From: Vogesella margarita | GTDB lineage: Bacteria; Pseudomonadota; Gammaproteobacteria; Burkholderiales; Chromobacteriaceae | Direction of reading: 5' to 3' | Assembly (NCBI RefSeq): GCF_028548475.1 | Contig: NZ_JAQQLE010000007.1 | Location: 62,001 to 126,000 of the forward strand | Length of the DNA stretch: 64,000 nucleotides | Position numbers and translations under genes: made by a program | Notes under the pieces: generated by a model | Databases searched by the model: none | What the model was told of the DNA's origin: nothing | What the model saw: the letters and a program-made list of their open reading frames with translations, nothing else | Shown: piece after piece, positions 8,054-16,228 of the stretch | Layout of the letters: each line of letters starts with the position of its first letter | Position numbering within the stretch: the stretch's first letter is position 1

Positions 8054-8590
8054 ATGAACATGAAGCAACGTTACCACCCGAGCCAGATCCTGCTGCACGC
8101 GGTGACCGGCCTGCTGATCGTGCTGACCTTTGCCTTCGGCAAGTACGTGGCCAGCCTGCCGCTGTCGCCGGCCAAGTTCCAGCTGATCAGCTACCACAAG
8201 TGGGGCGGCGTCATCGTGCTGCTGCTGGTCGTGCTGCGCATCGTGCTGCGCCTGCTCAAGGGCGCACCGCCGCTGCCGGCCACCATGACGCCGCTGTCCA
8301 GAGGGGCCGCCCACGCCGGCCACCTGGCACTGTACGCGCTGATGCTGGCGGTGCCGCTGTCCGGCTGGCTGATGAGCTCGGCCTACGGCATCCCGGTGGT
8401 GCTGTTCGGCGTGCTGCCGCTACCGGACCTGATTGCGGCCAACCCTGCGCTGGCAGAACAGCTGGGCGAAGTGCACGAACTGCTCAACCAGCTGCTGCTG
8501 ATCACCGTGATCCTCCACGTACTGGCGGCACTGAAACACCACTTTATTGACCGCGACGGCCTGCTGCAACGCATGAGCCTGCGTCGTTAA
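8054..8590 (+). CDS. Cytochrome b561 family membrane protein
   Basis: A 178-residue four-helix inner-membrane di-heme cytochrome b of the CybB type. Histidines that should ligate heme are near the start (ILLHAVTG), in SYHKWGG, in HAGHLALYALML and in VILHVLAALKHHF. Such proteins oxidise quinol or pass electrons to periplasmic acceptors, and some act as superoxide:quinone oxidoreductases. A gene for this family next to yceI genes is a common bacterial arrangement, consistent with YceI proteins binding isoprenoid quinones. It immediately follows the MarR stop with no gap, so the genes are co-transcribed. Confidence 0.85.
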   Translation: MNMKQRYHPSQILLHAVTGLLIVLTFAFGKYVASLPLSPAKFQLISYHKWGGVIVLLLVVLRIVLRLLKGAPPLPATMTPLSRGAAHAGHLALYALMLAVPLSGWLMSSAYGIPVVLFGVLPLPDLIAANPALAEQLGEVHELLNQLLLITVILHVLAALKHHFIDRDGLLQRMSLRR

Positions 8591-8611
8591 CCCGAAGGAC
8601 GAAAGCCCCCG

Positions 8612-9154
8612 ATGAAAGCCCTGTTGATCTCCGCCGGCCTGCTGCTGGCCAGCCCGGTGTTTGCCCAGAGTGTCGACCCTGGCAAGAGCCAGCTCGTGTT
8701 CACCATGAAACAGATGGGCGTGCCGCTCTCCGGCAGCTTCAAGAAATTCGCCGCCAAGGTCAGCTTCGACCCGGCCAAGGCCGAGCAAGGCAGCGCCGAC
8801 ATCAGCATCGACGTGAACAGCATCAGCCTGCCCACCGCCGACGCCAACACCGAAGCGCGCAAGAAGGACTGGTTCAACACCGCCCAGTTTCCGCAGGCCC
8901 GCTTCGTGTCCAGCAGCATCAAGCCGCTGGGCGGCAACCGTTACCAGGTCAACGGCAAGCTGACGCTCAAGGGCATCACCCGCGAGCTGAGCGCGCCGTT
9001 CACCGCCACCGCCCAGGGCAAGGCCGTCAGCATCGACGGCACCCTGCCGATTTCCCGGCTCGCCTTCAAGATCGGTGAAGGCAGCTGGAGCGACACCGGC
9101 ACCGTTGCCGACAATGTCGACCTGCGTTTCCGTCTTGTTGTAGCCAACCCTTGA
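8612..9154 (+). CDS. YceI-family periplasmic lipid-binding protein
   Basis: A 180-residue secreted protein with a signal peptide (MKALLISAGLLLASPVFA, cleavage near residue 18). The YceI lipocalin-like barrel follows: DPGKSQLVFTMKQMGVPLSGSF, then the typical RKKDWFNTAQFPQARFVSS. Structures of the family (for example TT1927b) show a bound polyisoprenoid quinone-like tail. It lies 21 bases after cytochrome b561 and 20 bases before a second yceI, so it is probably part of one transcript with them. The role in quinone trafficking or acid/osmotic stress is inferred from the family. Confidence 0.85.
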   Translation: MKALLISAGLLLASPVFAQSVDPGKSQLVFTMKQMGVPLSGSFKKFAAKVSFDPAKAEQGSADISIDVNSISLPTADANTEARKKDWFNTAQFPQARFVSSSIKPLGGNRYQVNGKLTLKGITRELSAPFTATAQGKAVSIDGTLPISRLAFKIGEGSWSDTGTVADNVDLRFRLVVANP

Positions 9155-9174
9155 ACCACCCCGGAGTGTTAACC

Positions 9175-9744
9175 ATGATTCGTACCACCCTGTTTGCGAC
9201 CCTCATTGCTTCTGCCGGTCTGGCATTTGCGGCACCAACCAGCTACAGCATCGACCCGAGCCACACCTACGCCGCCTACGAAGTCGGCCACCTCGGCCTG
9301 TCCAGCCAGAGCGGCGCGTTCACCAAGATCAGCGGCAAGCTGAGCGTGGACGAAGCGGCCAAGAGCGGCAACGTCGACATCACCATCGACGCCGCCTCGC
9401 TGCAGACCTTCTTTGCCGATCGCGACAAGCACCTGAAGAGCGCCGATTTCTTCAACGTCGAGCAGTTCCCGACCCTGACCTACAAGTCGGACAAGGTGGT
9501 ATTCAAGGGCAACAAGCCGGCCGCCGTCGAAGGCAAGCTGACCCTGCTGGGCGTGACCAAGCCAGTCACCCTGCAACTGGTCAACGTCAACAAGGCCAAG
9601 CACCCGATGACCGGCAAGGAAAGCTGGGGCGCCAACGCGGTCGCCACCATCAAGCGCAGCGAGTTCGGCATGAAGACCTTCATCCCGGCCGTCAGCGACG
9701 AAGTGAAGCTGAACATCGTTCTGGAAGCCAGCAAGGCCGACTAA
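9175..9744 (+). CDS. YceI-family periplasmic protein (second copy)
   Basis: A 189-residue paralogue of the preceding protein, with a signal peptide (start MIRTTLFAT, cleavage after FAA near residue 20) and classic YceI blocks: YSIDPSHTYAAYEVGHLG, RDKHLKSADFFNVEQFPTLTYKS and LTLLGVTKPVTLQL. It is closer to canonical E. coli YceI than the first copy. ATG 9175 is used because CCGGAG lies 10 bases before it. Its stop codon (9742-9744) overlaps the stop of the convergent phosphodiesterase gene by 4 bases. Confidence 0.87.
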   Translation: MIRTTLFATLIASAGLAFAAPTSYSIDPSHTYAAYEVGHLGLSSQSGAFTKISGKLSVDEAAKSGNVDITIDAASLQTFFADRDKHLKSADFFNVEQFPTLTYKSDKVVFKGNKPAAVEGKLTLLGVTKPVTLQLVNVNKAKHPMTGKESWGANAVATIKRSEFGMKTFIPAVSDEVKLNIVLEASKAD

Positions 9745-11462
9745 GCCTGCAGGTGATGGAACAGAGAAAGCCGCCCCAAGGGCGGCTTTTTTGTTGCGGC
9801 CAACCTTGCACGCCGCCACGCCTCGCTGCCCAGCAGCGACAGCAATTCGGCCAGCGGCATCGGCCGGTAGAAGTGATAACCCTGCGCAAAGCGGCAGCCA
9901 AGCTCGGCCAGCAGCGCCGCCTGTGCCACGTTTTCCACCCCTTCGGCCACCACCACGCAGCCCATCGCGCGGCCGAGGCTGATCAGCCCCGCGATCAGGC
10001 GCGCGTCGATGCTGCGGCCGGTGATATCCGTCACCAGGCTGCGGTCGATCTTGATCACCTCGGCGTGCAGCCGCTTCAGGTAGTCCAGCGACGCGTAACC
10101 CATGCCGAAATCGTCGACCGCCAGCTTCAGCCCCAGCGCGCGCAGCGCGGCGATGTCGGCCTCGATGGCGGCGGTGAGATAGGTCATCGAGGTCTCGGTG
10201 ACCTCGATCTCGAGGTTGGCCGCCAGCGCCAGTCGTCCTGCCTGCAGCTGGGCGTTGAGGAAGGCCGGCACCCCGCGGCCCAGGCTCTGCGCCGAGATAT
10301 TGAACGACAGGATGAAGTCCGGGCGCAGGCTGACCAGCTCGGTGACCGCTTCCAGCGTCTGCGCGATCACCCAGTGGTCGAGGTCGGTGGCCAGCCCGCT
10401 GCGCTCTGCCGCCGGCACGAAGGCGCCCGGCGACAGCGCGCCGATATCGGCGTGCGGCCAACGTAGCAGCGCCTCGGCGCCGACGATGCGGCCGCCGAGC
10501 AGGTCGACGCGCGGCTGGAACAGCAGGGTCAGCTCGCCGGACTGCAACGCCTGCCCCAGGTAGCGCTCGGCGTGGCGCGCCGCCTGCAACGCCCGGTAGT
10601 CGCCGTGCCCCAGTTCGATGAAGCGGCGCGGGTTGCCGGCGCTCTCGAAGTTGAGATGCAGCGCGCACGACTCCACCAGCATGGCTGCCTCGAAGCGGCG
10701 CAGCGCCGGCGCCTGCCAGTCCAGATGGATGCACAGCGCGCTGCAGGTATAGGCGATGCCGCCGCCGGCCTCCAGCGTCCGCCTTTGCGCCAGCACCGTC
10801 GCCGCCTGCGCCGCGGCCTCCTCTGACAGCAGCAGCGCCCAGCAGCCGTCGAACCAGCTGTACACCGGCCCGCCGCCGGCCAGCGGCGCGAGCCAGGCCA
10901 GCATGTCCTGCTGCAACAGCGGCTGCTCGGCCGGCGCCAGGCGCATGGTCAGCGCCAGATAGGTATCGACCTTGACCAGCAGCAGCGTCTGCGTCGCCCG
11001 CGCGCTGCGGGCCGCGGCCACCTGCGCCAGCAGCAGCGCCCGTCCCGGCACCGCCGGCGGTGGCGGCAGGCTGTCGCCGCGGCGGCGACGCCGGACCCTG
11101 GCGGCGACGGCGGCCAGCAGCAGCTCGAAATCGAGCGGCTTGGACAGGTAGTCGCCGGCCCCGGACAGGCGGCCACGCAGCGGGCTGCGACGCTCTGCCG
11201 GTGCGGCAAGCAGGATGAACGGCAGCTGCGCCAGCTCGCCGTCCTGCGCCGCCAGCGCCTCCAGCAGCTCGACGCCGCCCATGCCCGGCATCACCACCTC
11301 GCTCAGCACCAGGTCCGGCAGCTGCTGCGCCATCAGGGCCAGCGCGGCGCACGCGTCCGCGACCGCCAGCAGGCGGTAGCCGGCCGCGGGCAGCACTTCG
11401 CCCAGCCGCTGCCGCAATGCGGCATCGTCGCCGACATACAGAATGGTGTACACATCCGCCAT
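9741..11462 (-). CDS. Pseudo-receiver / degenerate GGDEF / EAL c-di-GMP phosphodiesterase
   Basis: A 573-residue cytoplasmic protein. The receiver-like domain (1-125) keeps the acidic pair DD (12-13) and K108, but the phospho-acceptor Asp is Glu (E55 in LSEVVMPG). The middle domain looks like a GGDEF domain whose signature has become FDGCW, so no cyclase activity is expected. The EAL domain (about 315-560) has all expected catalytic signatures: GAEALLRW, FNISAQSL, EVTE, DDFGMGY, KIDRS, AEGVE and QGYHFYRP. It should therefore hydrolyse c-di-GMP. ATG 11462 opens the receiver domain. The last 20 or so codons run through the yceI terminator and a dispersed repeat, a rare overlap. Confidence 0.85.
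   Translation of the reverse strand: MADVYTILYVGDDAALRQRLGEVLPAAGYRLLAVADACAALALMAQQLPDLVLSEVVMPGMGGVELLEALAAQDGELAQLPFILLAAPAERRSPLRGRLSGAGDYLSKPLDFELLLAAVAARVRRRRRGDSLPPPPAVPGRALLLAQVAAARSARATQTLLLVKVDTYLALTMRLAPAEQPLLQQDMLAWLAPLAGGGPVYSWFDGCWALLLSEEAAAQAATVLAQRRTLEAGGGIAYTCSALCIHLDWQAPALRRFEAAMLVESCALHLNFESAGNPRRFIELGHGDYRALQAARHAERYLGQALQSGELTLLFQPRVDLLGGRIVGAEALLRWPHADIGALSPGAFVPAAERSGLATDLDHWVIAQTLEAVTELVSLRPDFILSFNISAQSLGRGVPAFLNAQLQAGRLALAANLEIEVTETSMTYLTAAIEADIAALRALGLKLAVDDFGMGYASLDYLKRLHAEVIKIDRSLVTDITGRSIDARLIAGLISLGRAMGCVVVAEGVENVAQAALLAELGCRFAQGYHFYRPMPLAELLSLLGSEAWRRARLAATKKPPLGRLSLFHHLQA
9767..9792. terminator. Bidirectional intrinsic terminator after yceI, inside the end of the opposite gene
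   Basis: AAAGCCGCC (9767-9775) pairs with GGCGGCTTT (9781-9789) around a 5-base loop, with a T-run on the plus strand to 9792 and A bases on the left. It ends the yceI transcript. On the minus strand it lies inside the last codons of the EAL gene. A dispersed-repeat copy follows at 9796. Confidence 0.85.
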
Positions 11463-11738
11463 GGGCCGTCGCCTTGTCCTCGCTGGCCCGGTTGCAGCGG
11501 CCGGCAGCCACGCATCAGGCCGATAATTCATCCTATGCAACAAGCCGCCGGTGCGCCGTCTTTCTCGGTCCCGTGCCACCCCGCAGCCGGCAGGCAAGCA
11601 CACGCCGGCCACGACACTGGCGCAAAATGCTGCGCAAAAACGGCTTATAGTGGGTTAAAATGGCGGGTTAACCACGCCGGGAGAGACCGATCCCGTGTGT
11701 GCCATCCCTATTCACCTCGACTGTTTCTCGACGGAATC
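11463..11738. other. Divergent intergenic region between the EAL gene and queC
   Basis: About 276 bases without a convincing gene. It must hold the promoters of the leftward phosphodiesterase gene and the rightward que operon. A weak -10-like TAAAAT sits near 11654. I looked for a preQ1 riboswitch upstream of queC and did not recognise one. Confidence 0.4.
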
Positions 11739-12431
11739 ATGAACAAGACATCCAAAGCCCTGGTCGTCCTTTCGGGCGGCCAGGACTCCACCACCTGCCT
11801 GTTTTGGGCGCTGCGCGAATTCGGCGCGGCCAACGTCGAGGCCCTGACCTTCGACTACGGCCAGCGCCACCGCATCGAGCTGGACGCCGCTCGCAAGGTC
11901 GCCGAGCTGGCCGGCGTGCGTCAGACCGTACTGCCGATCGACACCTTCGCCGCCATCGGCGGCAATGCGCTGACCGACGACAGCATCGCGCCGGAAGAAG
12001 GTGCGCGAGACGACGCCGACACCGCGCTGCCCAACACCTTCGTGCCCGGCCGCAACCTGATCTTCCTCAGCTTCGCCGCCGCCTTCGCCTACACCCGCGG
12101 CATCGAGCACGTGGTCACCGGCGTGGCGCAGACCGACTACTCCGGCTACCCGGACTGCCGCGAGAACACGCTGAAGGCGCTGGAGCTGGCGCTGCGTCTG
12201 GGCATGGACAGCCGCGTCACCCTGCACACGCCGCTGATGTTCATGAGCAAGGCGGAAACGGTGCACCTGGCGCAGGAGGTCGGCGCCATGGACGCGATGG
12301 CGTGGAGCCACACCTGCTACAACGGCGCCGTGCCGCCCTGCGGCCACTGCGCCGCCTGCGAGCTGCGCGCCAAGGGCTTTCTGGAAGCCGGCGTCGCCGA
12401 TCCGCTCGTCGTACGCTGCGGGGAACACTGA
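11739..12431 (+). CDS. queC: 7-cyano-7-deazaguanine (preQ0) synthase
   Basis: A 230-residue ATP-dependent enzyme that converts 7-carboxy-7-deazaguanine and ammonia to preQ0 in queuosine synthesis. The PP-loop SGGQDSTT is near residues 13-20, FVPGRNLIFLSFAAAFA is family-typical, and the C-terminal zinc site is C-x7-C-x2-C-x2-C (HTCYNGAVPPCGHCAAC). Start ATG 11739 has ACGGA upstream. It is first of three que genes, with one base to queD. Together with queD and queE it covers all steps from dihydroneopterin triphosphate except the folE step. Confidence 0.95.
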   Translation: MNKTSKALVVLSGGQDSTTCLFWALREFGAANVEALTFDYGQRHRIELDAARKVAELAGVRQTVLPIDTFAAIGGNALTDDSIAPEEGARDDADTALPNTFVPGRNLIFLSFAAAFAYTRGIEHVVTGVAQTDYSGYPDCRENTLKALELALRLGMDSRVTLHTPLMFMSKAETVHLAQEVGAMDAMAWSHTCYNGAVPPCGHCAACELRAKGFLEAGVADPLVVRCGEH

Positions 12432-12432
12432 C

Positions 12433-13443
12433 ATGAACAGCAGCCATATCCTGGCCGGCGCCAGCTTCGAGGCGGCGCGCAACCTCGCCGGCATCGGCGA
12501 GCACGGCCACAGCTTCCGCGTGCTGGCACGCGCCGACGCCCATCCCGGCAGCGAGGCAGCACTGCACGCCGACCTGGCCGCCGCGGTGGCGCCCTTCCAC
12601 TACGCCCACGTCAACGCCACGCTGGCCGACGGCAGCGACCTGTCGATCGCGCGTTACCTCGCGTCGCAGTGCGGCCAGCCGGTCAGCCTGCAGCTGGCCA
12701 GTGCCGCCGATCGCGGCGCGCTGCTGGACGAGGACGGCAACGAGTACGTCTATCTCGACACCCGTTTCGAGGCCGCACACCAGCTGCCGCACGTCGGCCC
12801 CGGCCACAAGTGCGGCCGCCTGCACGGCCACGGTTTCGGCGTGCGCATCGTGGTCGATGCCAGCCGTAACAGCCTCAACGACATCCTGCTCAAGGCGTGG
12901 CCGCCGCTGTTCGCACGGCTGAACCACAAATACCTGAACGCCATCGCCGGCCTGGAAAACCCGACCAGCGAGGTGATGGCGGCGTGGCTGTACCGCGAGC
13001 TTGCGGCCAACCTTGCCGGCCTCGCATGGGTGGAAGTGCGCGAGACGCACACCGCCGGCAGCCAGTTCGACGGCGAAACCTTCCGCATCTGGAAGGAACA
13101 GCACTTCGAGAGCGCGGTGCCGTTCGATGCTGCCGGCAACTACACCGGCCACAGCTACCTGATCCGCCTGCTGCTGCAAGGCAGCGTCGACCGGGTGATG
13201 GGCTGGGTGCTGGACTTCGGCGACGTCAAGGACCGCTTCAAGCCGGTCTACCGCCAGCTGGACCACAACCCGCTGGAAAAGCTGCCCGGTATCCGTGCCG
13301 CCGACGCCGCCAGCGTCGCCGAGTGGGTGCACGGCGAGCTGAAGCCGCTGGTGCCGGAGCTGTCCCGCATCGACCTGATGGAAACCCCGCAACGCGGCGT
13401 GTCGCTGATCTTCCGCGGCGACATGCAGTGGCCGCTGCTGTAA
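12433..13443 (+). CDS. queD: 6-carboxytetrahydropterin synthase, triple PTPS-repeat form
   Basis: At 336 residues it is nearly three times the usual QueD (about 120). Three PTPS-like repeats are visible. Repeat 1 (from about 11) has SFEAARNL and EHGHSF. Repeat 2 (from about 111) has RFEAAHQL and HKCGRLHGHGF with the full zinc His set and the catalytic Cys. Repeat 3 (from about 224) has HFESAVPF and YTGHSY with only one of the paired His. Only repeat 2 looks catalytically complete; the others may be structural, since PTPS enzymes are normally trimers of dimers. It lies between queC and queE, so the QueD role is secure. A dispersed-repeat copy is at 13003. Confidence 0.88.
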   Translation: MNSSHILAGASFEAARNLAGIGEHGHSFRVLARADAHPGSEAALHADLAAAVAPFHYAHVNATLADGSDLSIARYLASQCGQPVSLQLASAADRGALLDEDGNEYVYLDTRFEAAHQLPHVGPGHKCGRLHGHGFGVRIVVDASRNSLNDILLKAWPPLFARLNHKYLNAIAGLENPTSEVMAAWLYRELAANLAGLAWVEVRETHTAGSQFDGETFRIWKEQHFESAVPFDAAGNYTGHSYLIRLLLQGSVDRVMGWVLDFGDVKDRFKPVYRQLDHNPLEKLPGIRAADAASVAEWVHGELKPLVPELSRIDLMETPQRGVSLIFRGDMQWPLL

Positions 13444-13453
13444 GGAGACGAGC

Positions 13454-14089
13454 ATGGCCATCTATACCGTCAAGGAAATCTTCTACACGCTGCAGGGCGA
13501 AGGCCGCCAGGCCGGGCGCGCCGCGGTGTTCTGCCGCTTCTCCGGCTGCAACCTGTGGTCCGGCCGCGAGGAAGACCGCAGCAAGGCGATCTGCCAGTTC
13601 TGCGATACCGACTTTGTCGGCACCGGCGACGACGGTGGCAAGTTTGCCGGCGCCGCCGCGCTGGCCGAGCGCATCGCCGCCGAATGGCGCGGCACCGGCG
13701 GCCAACCCTACGTGGTGTTCACCGGCGGCGAGCCGCTGCTGCAGCTGGACGACGCGCTGGTCGACGCCATGCACGCGCAGGGTTTCGAGGTCGCCGTGGA
13801 AACCAACGGCAGCCTGCCGGCACCGGCCGGTATCGACTGGATCTGCGTCAGCCCCAAGGCCGGCGCCGACTGGGTGCAGAAAAGCGGCCACGAGCTGAAA
13901 CTGGTGTTCCCGCAACCGACGCTGCTGCCGTCGGAGCTGCCGGACGACCTGCAGTTCGAGCATCGCTACCTGCAGCCGATGGACAGCCCGCTGCAGCGGC
14001 AGAACACGCAGGAAGCCATCGCCTGGTGCATGGCGCATCCCGAATGGCGGCTGTCGGTGCAGACGCACAAGGTGATTAACATCCGCTGA
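13454..14089 (+). CDS. queE: 7-carboxy-7-deazaguanine synthase (radical SAM)
   Basis: A 211-residue radical SAM enzyme that rearranges 6-carboxytetrahydropterin to 7-carboxy-7-deazaguanine. The 4Fe-4S cysteines are C32, C47 and C50, giving the C-x14-C-x2-C spacing of one QueE class in place of the canonical C-x3-C-x2-C. Other family blocks are YTLQGEGRQAGRAAVFCR, FTGGEPLLQ and ETNGS. It starts 10 bases after queD with AAGGAG upstream, and it ends just before a strong terminator, closing the operon. Confidence 0.94.
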   Translation: MAIYTVKEIFYTLQGEGRQAGRAAVFCRFSGCNLWSGREEDRSKAICQFCDTDFVGTGDDGGKFAGAAALAERIAAEWRGTGGQPYVVFTGGEPLLQLDDALVDAMHAQGFEVAVETNGSLPAPAGIDWICVSPKAGADWVQKSGHELKLVFPQPTLLPSELPDDLQFEHRYLQPMDSPLQRQNTQEAIAWCMAHPEWRLSVQTHKVINIR

Positions 14090-14107
14090 ACGCGGCGCGC
14101 GCCCGGC

Positions 14108-14138
14108 AAAAAGCCACGATGTCAGTCGTGGCTTTTTT
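14108..14138. terminator. Intrinsic terminator after queE
   Basis: AAAAAGCCACGA (14108-14119) pairs with TCGTGGCTTTTT (14126-14137) around a 6-base loop. The T-run on the plus strand ends queCDE, and the A-run on the left makes it usable by the converging phhA transcript. A dispersed-repeat copy follows at 14148. Confidence 0.9.
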
Positions 14139-14161
14139 GTGCGCGTTGCGGCCAACCTTGC

Positions 14162-15052
14162 TCAGATATCGTCGGTATCGGCCCAGCCGGTGCGCGAGCC
14201 GCGGTGGAACACACGGTCCTGCGGCAACACGTCGCCGGCGCCATGCGCCGCCACGCCCTGCAGCTGCCGGTAGTAGGCGGTGAAATCGGGCGCGGTGGCG
14301 TCAAACAGCTGCTGGAAGCTGTCGATCACGAAGTAGGTCTTCTGGAAGGTGTCGATGCGGTAGCGCGTGTTCATGATGCGCAGCAGGTCGAAGCCGATGC
14401 GGTTCGGGCTGTCGCTGTCCAGGCAGTACACCGATTCCGACTTGCTGGACACGATACCGGCGCCGTAGATGCGCAGCCCCTGCGGCGTGTCGATCAGTCC
14501 GAATTCCACCGTGTACCAGTACAGCCGCGCCAACAGCGGCAGCGCGCCGAGGTCTTTTGCCTTCATGCCGCCGAGGCCATAGGCCTGCAGGTAGTCGGCA
14601 AACACCGGGTTCATCAACAGCGGCACGTGGCCGAACAGGTCGTGGAACACGTCCGGCTCCTGCAGGTAGTCCAGCTGCTGCGGCTCGCGCAGCCACCATG
14701 TCACCGGGAAGCGGCGGTTGGCCAGATGCTCGAAGAACACCTCGTCCGGAATCAGCCCCGGCACCGCCACGATCTGCCAGCCGGTGGCAGCGGCCAGTTT
14801 CCGGTTCAGGCGCGCGAAGTCCGGCACCCGGTCGGCATCGATGGCCAGCGCCTCCAGCCCAGTGAGGAATTCGTCACAGACGCGGCCGGGCAGCATCTCG
14901 CACTGACGGCGGTACAGCGTGGCCCAGGTCTGGTGATCCTCGGCGCTGTAGCGCTCCAGCGGCTGCGGCAGGGTGAAGTCGGCGGCGTGCTCGAGGCCGA
15001 CATTCTTGCGGACGGTGATGTCCGGCACGGTAAACGGGGTTGTCTCCATCAT
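14162..15052 (-). CDS. phhA: Phenylalanine 4-hydroxylase
   Basis: A 296-residue, single-domain, tetrahydropterin- and iron-dependent aromatic amino acid hydroxylase that turns phenylalanine into tyrosine. The iron ligands are H137 and H142 in HDLFGH and the Glu in WYTVEFG. Also visible are FHDLFGHVPLLMNP and GIVSSKSESVYCLDS. Length and sequence resemble the Chromobacterium violaceum enzyme. It is transcribed leftward, divergent from an Lrp/AsnC regulator that probably controls it. The pterin recycling gene phhB is not seen here. Confidence 0.95.
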   Translation of the reverse strand: MMETTPFTVPDITVRKNVGLEHAADFTLPQPLERYSAEDHQTWATLYRRQCEMLPGRVCDEFLTGLEALAIDADRVPDFARLNRKLAAATGWQIVAVPGLIPDEVFFEHLANRRFPVTWWLREPQQLDYLQEPDVFHDLFGHVPLLMNPVFADYLQAYGLGGMKAKDLGALPLLARLYWYTVEFGLIDTPQGLRIYGAGIVSSKSESVYCLDSDSPNRIGFDLLRIMNTRYRIDTFQKTYFVIDSFQQLFDATAPDFTAYYRQLQGVAAHGAGDVLPQDRVFHRGSRTGWADTDDI

Positions 15053-15178
15053 CGATCTTCTTGTGTAGGCGGCAGCGAGGCCAGAGCCCGCAGTGTAGGC
15101 GCGCTACGCTGCGGCTTGGCCGCAACATTTGCCATCGGCACGGATTATTTGCATACTTCCCGCACCAAAAACCGGAAT

Positions 15179-15667
15179 ATGCACAAAATGCGCAATATCG
15201 ACTTCGACCGTTTCGACTACCAGATTCTGGAGGCGCTGCAGAAAGACGCGCGCGCCACCCACCAGAAGCTGGCACAGGACATCGCGCTGTCGCCGTCGCA
15301 GATCGGCCGCCGTATCCAGCGGCTGGAAGAGTGCGGCGTGATCCAGGGCTACCATCTGGCGCTGCGTCCCGACCTGCTCGACCTGTCGGTAACGGCTTTC
15401 GCTAATGTCAGTCTAGAACGCCACGGCGAGGCGTCCATCCGCGAATTCGCCGCCGCCATCACCGACCTGCCGGAAGTGCTGGAGTGCTACGCGGTGGCCG
15501 GCGAGGCCGACTACTGGCTGCGCATCGTGGTGCCGGACCTGCCCTCGCTCTCGCGCTTCGTGATGAACAAGCTGATGACGCTGCCGCTGGTGCGCAGCGT
15601 GAAATCGACGGTGGCGCTGGAGCCGATCAAGCACACCACCCGCCTGCCGCTGCCGCAGCGGCGCTAG
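15179..15667 (+). CDS. Lrp/AsnC-family transcriptional regulator
   Basis: A 162-residue protein with an N-terminal helix-turn-helix (DYQILEALQKDARATHQKLAQDIALSPSQIGRRIQRLEE) and a C-terminal RAM/AsnC ligand-binding domain (VLECYAVAGEADYWLRIVV). ATG 15179 is used, with ATG 15188 possible. The opposite orientation to phhA, with a 126-bp shared control region, suggests it regulates phenylalanine catabolism in response to an aromatic amino acid. That is inference from position. Confidence 0.85.
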   Translation: MHKMRNIDFDRFDYQILEALQKDARATHQKLAQDIALSPSQIGRRIQRLEECGVIQGYHLALRPDLLDLSVTAFANVSLERHGEASIREFAAAITDLPEVLECYAVAGEADYWLRIVVPDLPSLSRFVMNKLMTLPLVRSVKSTVALEPIKHTTRLPLPQRR

Positions 15668-15815
15668 GCCAGGCGGCCTGCCACTTTTGGCACGCCGCGG
15701 CCCAGCAAGCGGCCTGCTCCGGAGTACGGATAGCCGCCGGTACGACGGGGCCGGCTGAAGTGCTCTTTCGCATCGGAAGCAAACAGATGGCAGACGGCCC
15801 GGTCATGCAGGGGCT

Positions 15816-15846
15816 TTCTTGTATATTTCAATAATTCTTGTATAGT
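15816..15846 (+). promoter_or_regulatory. ars promoter/operator, apparently leaderless
   Basis: A 10-base direct repeat TTCTTGTATA occurs at 15816-15825 and 15835-15844. It embeds a -35 TTGTAT (15819-15824) and a -10 TATAGT (15841-15846) separated by 16 bases. The arsR ATG at 15853 is only 7 bases after the -10, so transcription should start at or next to the start codon, and no ribosome-binding site is visible. The AT-rich repeat is a natural site for ArsR autorepression. The stretch 15668-15815 holds no recognisable gene. Confidence 0.6.
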
Positions 15847-15852
15847 TGACGA

Positions 15853-16224
15853 ATGGAAAAACAAACCGCCACCCAAGTATTCGAGTCGCTGTCCTCCGGT
15901 ATCCGGCTGGACATCTATCGCCTACTCGTCAAGCGCGGCCTGGAAGGCATGGTGGCCGGCCAGATCGCCAGTGCACTCGACTTGCCGCCCAACAATGTGT
16001 CCTTCCACCTGAAGGGCATGACACATGCCGGGCTGGTTTCGGTGGAACAGGAAGGGCGCTATCAGCGCTACCGCGCCAATCTTCCCTTGATGCTGGAACT
16101 GATCGCCTACCTGACTGAGGAGTGCTGTGCGGGACATCCTGAGCAATGCGCCGAGATCCGTGCCGACTCCTGCTGCCCCGAAGCGGTCCTGCCCCCATTA
16201 CCCAAGACTGAAATGGAAAGTTGA
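15853..16224 (+). CDS. arsR: ArsR-family arsenic-responsive repressor
   Basis: A 123-residue winged-helix repressor. The helix-turn-helix is around GQIASALDLPPNNVSFHLKGMTHAGLVSVEQEGRYQRY. It lacks the classic N-terminal ELCVC metal motif. The cysteines lie in the C-terminal tail (ECCAGHPEQC, then SCC), as in the ArsR type with a C-terminal As(III) site. It is first in the ars operon, 4 bases before arsC, and probably represses the whole operon until arsenite binds. Confidence 0.9.
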   Translation: MEKQTATQVFESLSSGIRLDIYRLLVKRGLEGMVAGQIASALDLPPNNVSFHLKGMTHAGLVSVEQEGRYQRYRANLPLMLELIAYLTEECCAGHPEQCAEIRADSCCPEAVLPPLPKTEMES

Positions 16225-16228
16225 ACTC

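Noticed and set aside
11463-11738. preQ1 riboswitch upstream of queC
   Set aside because: No class I, II or III core was recognisable in the leader.
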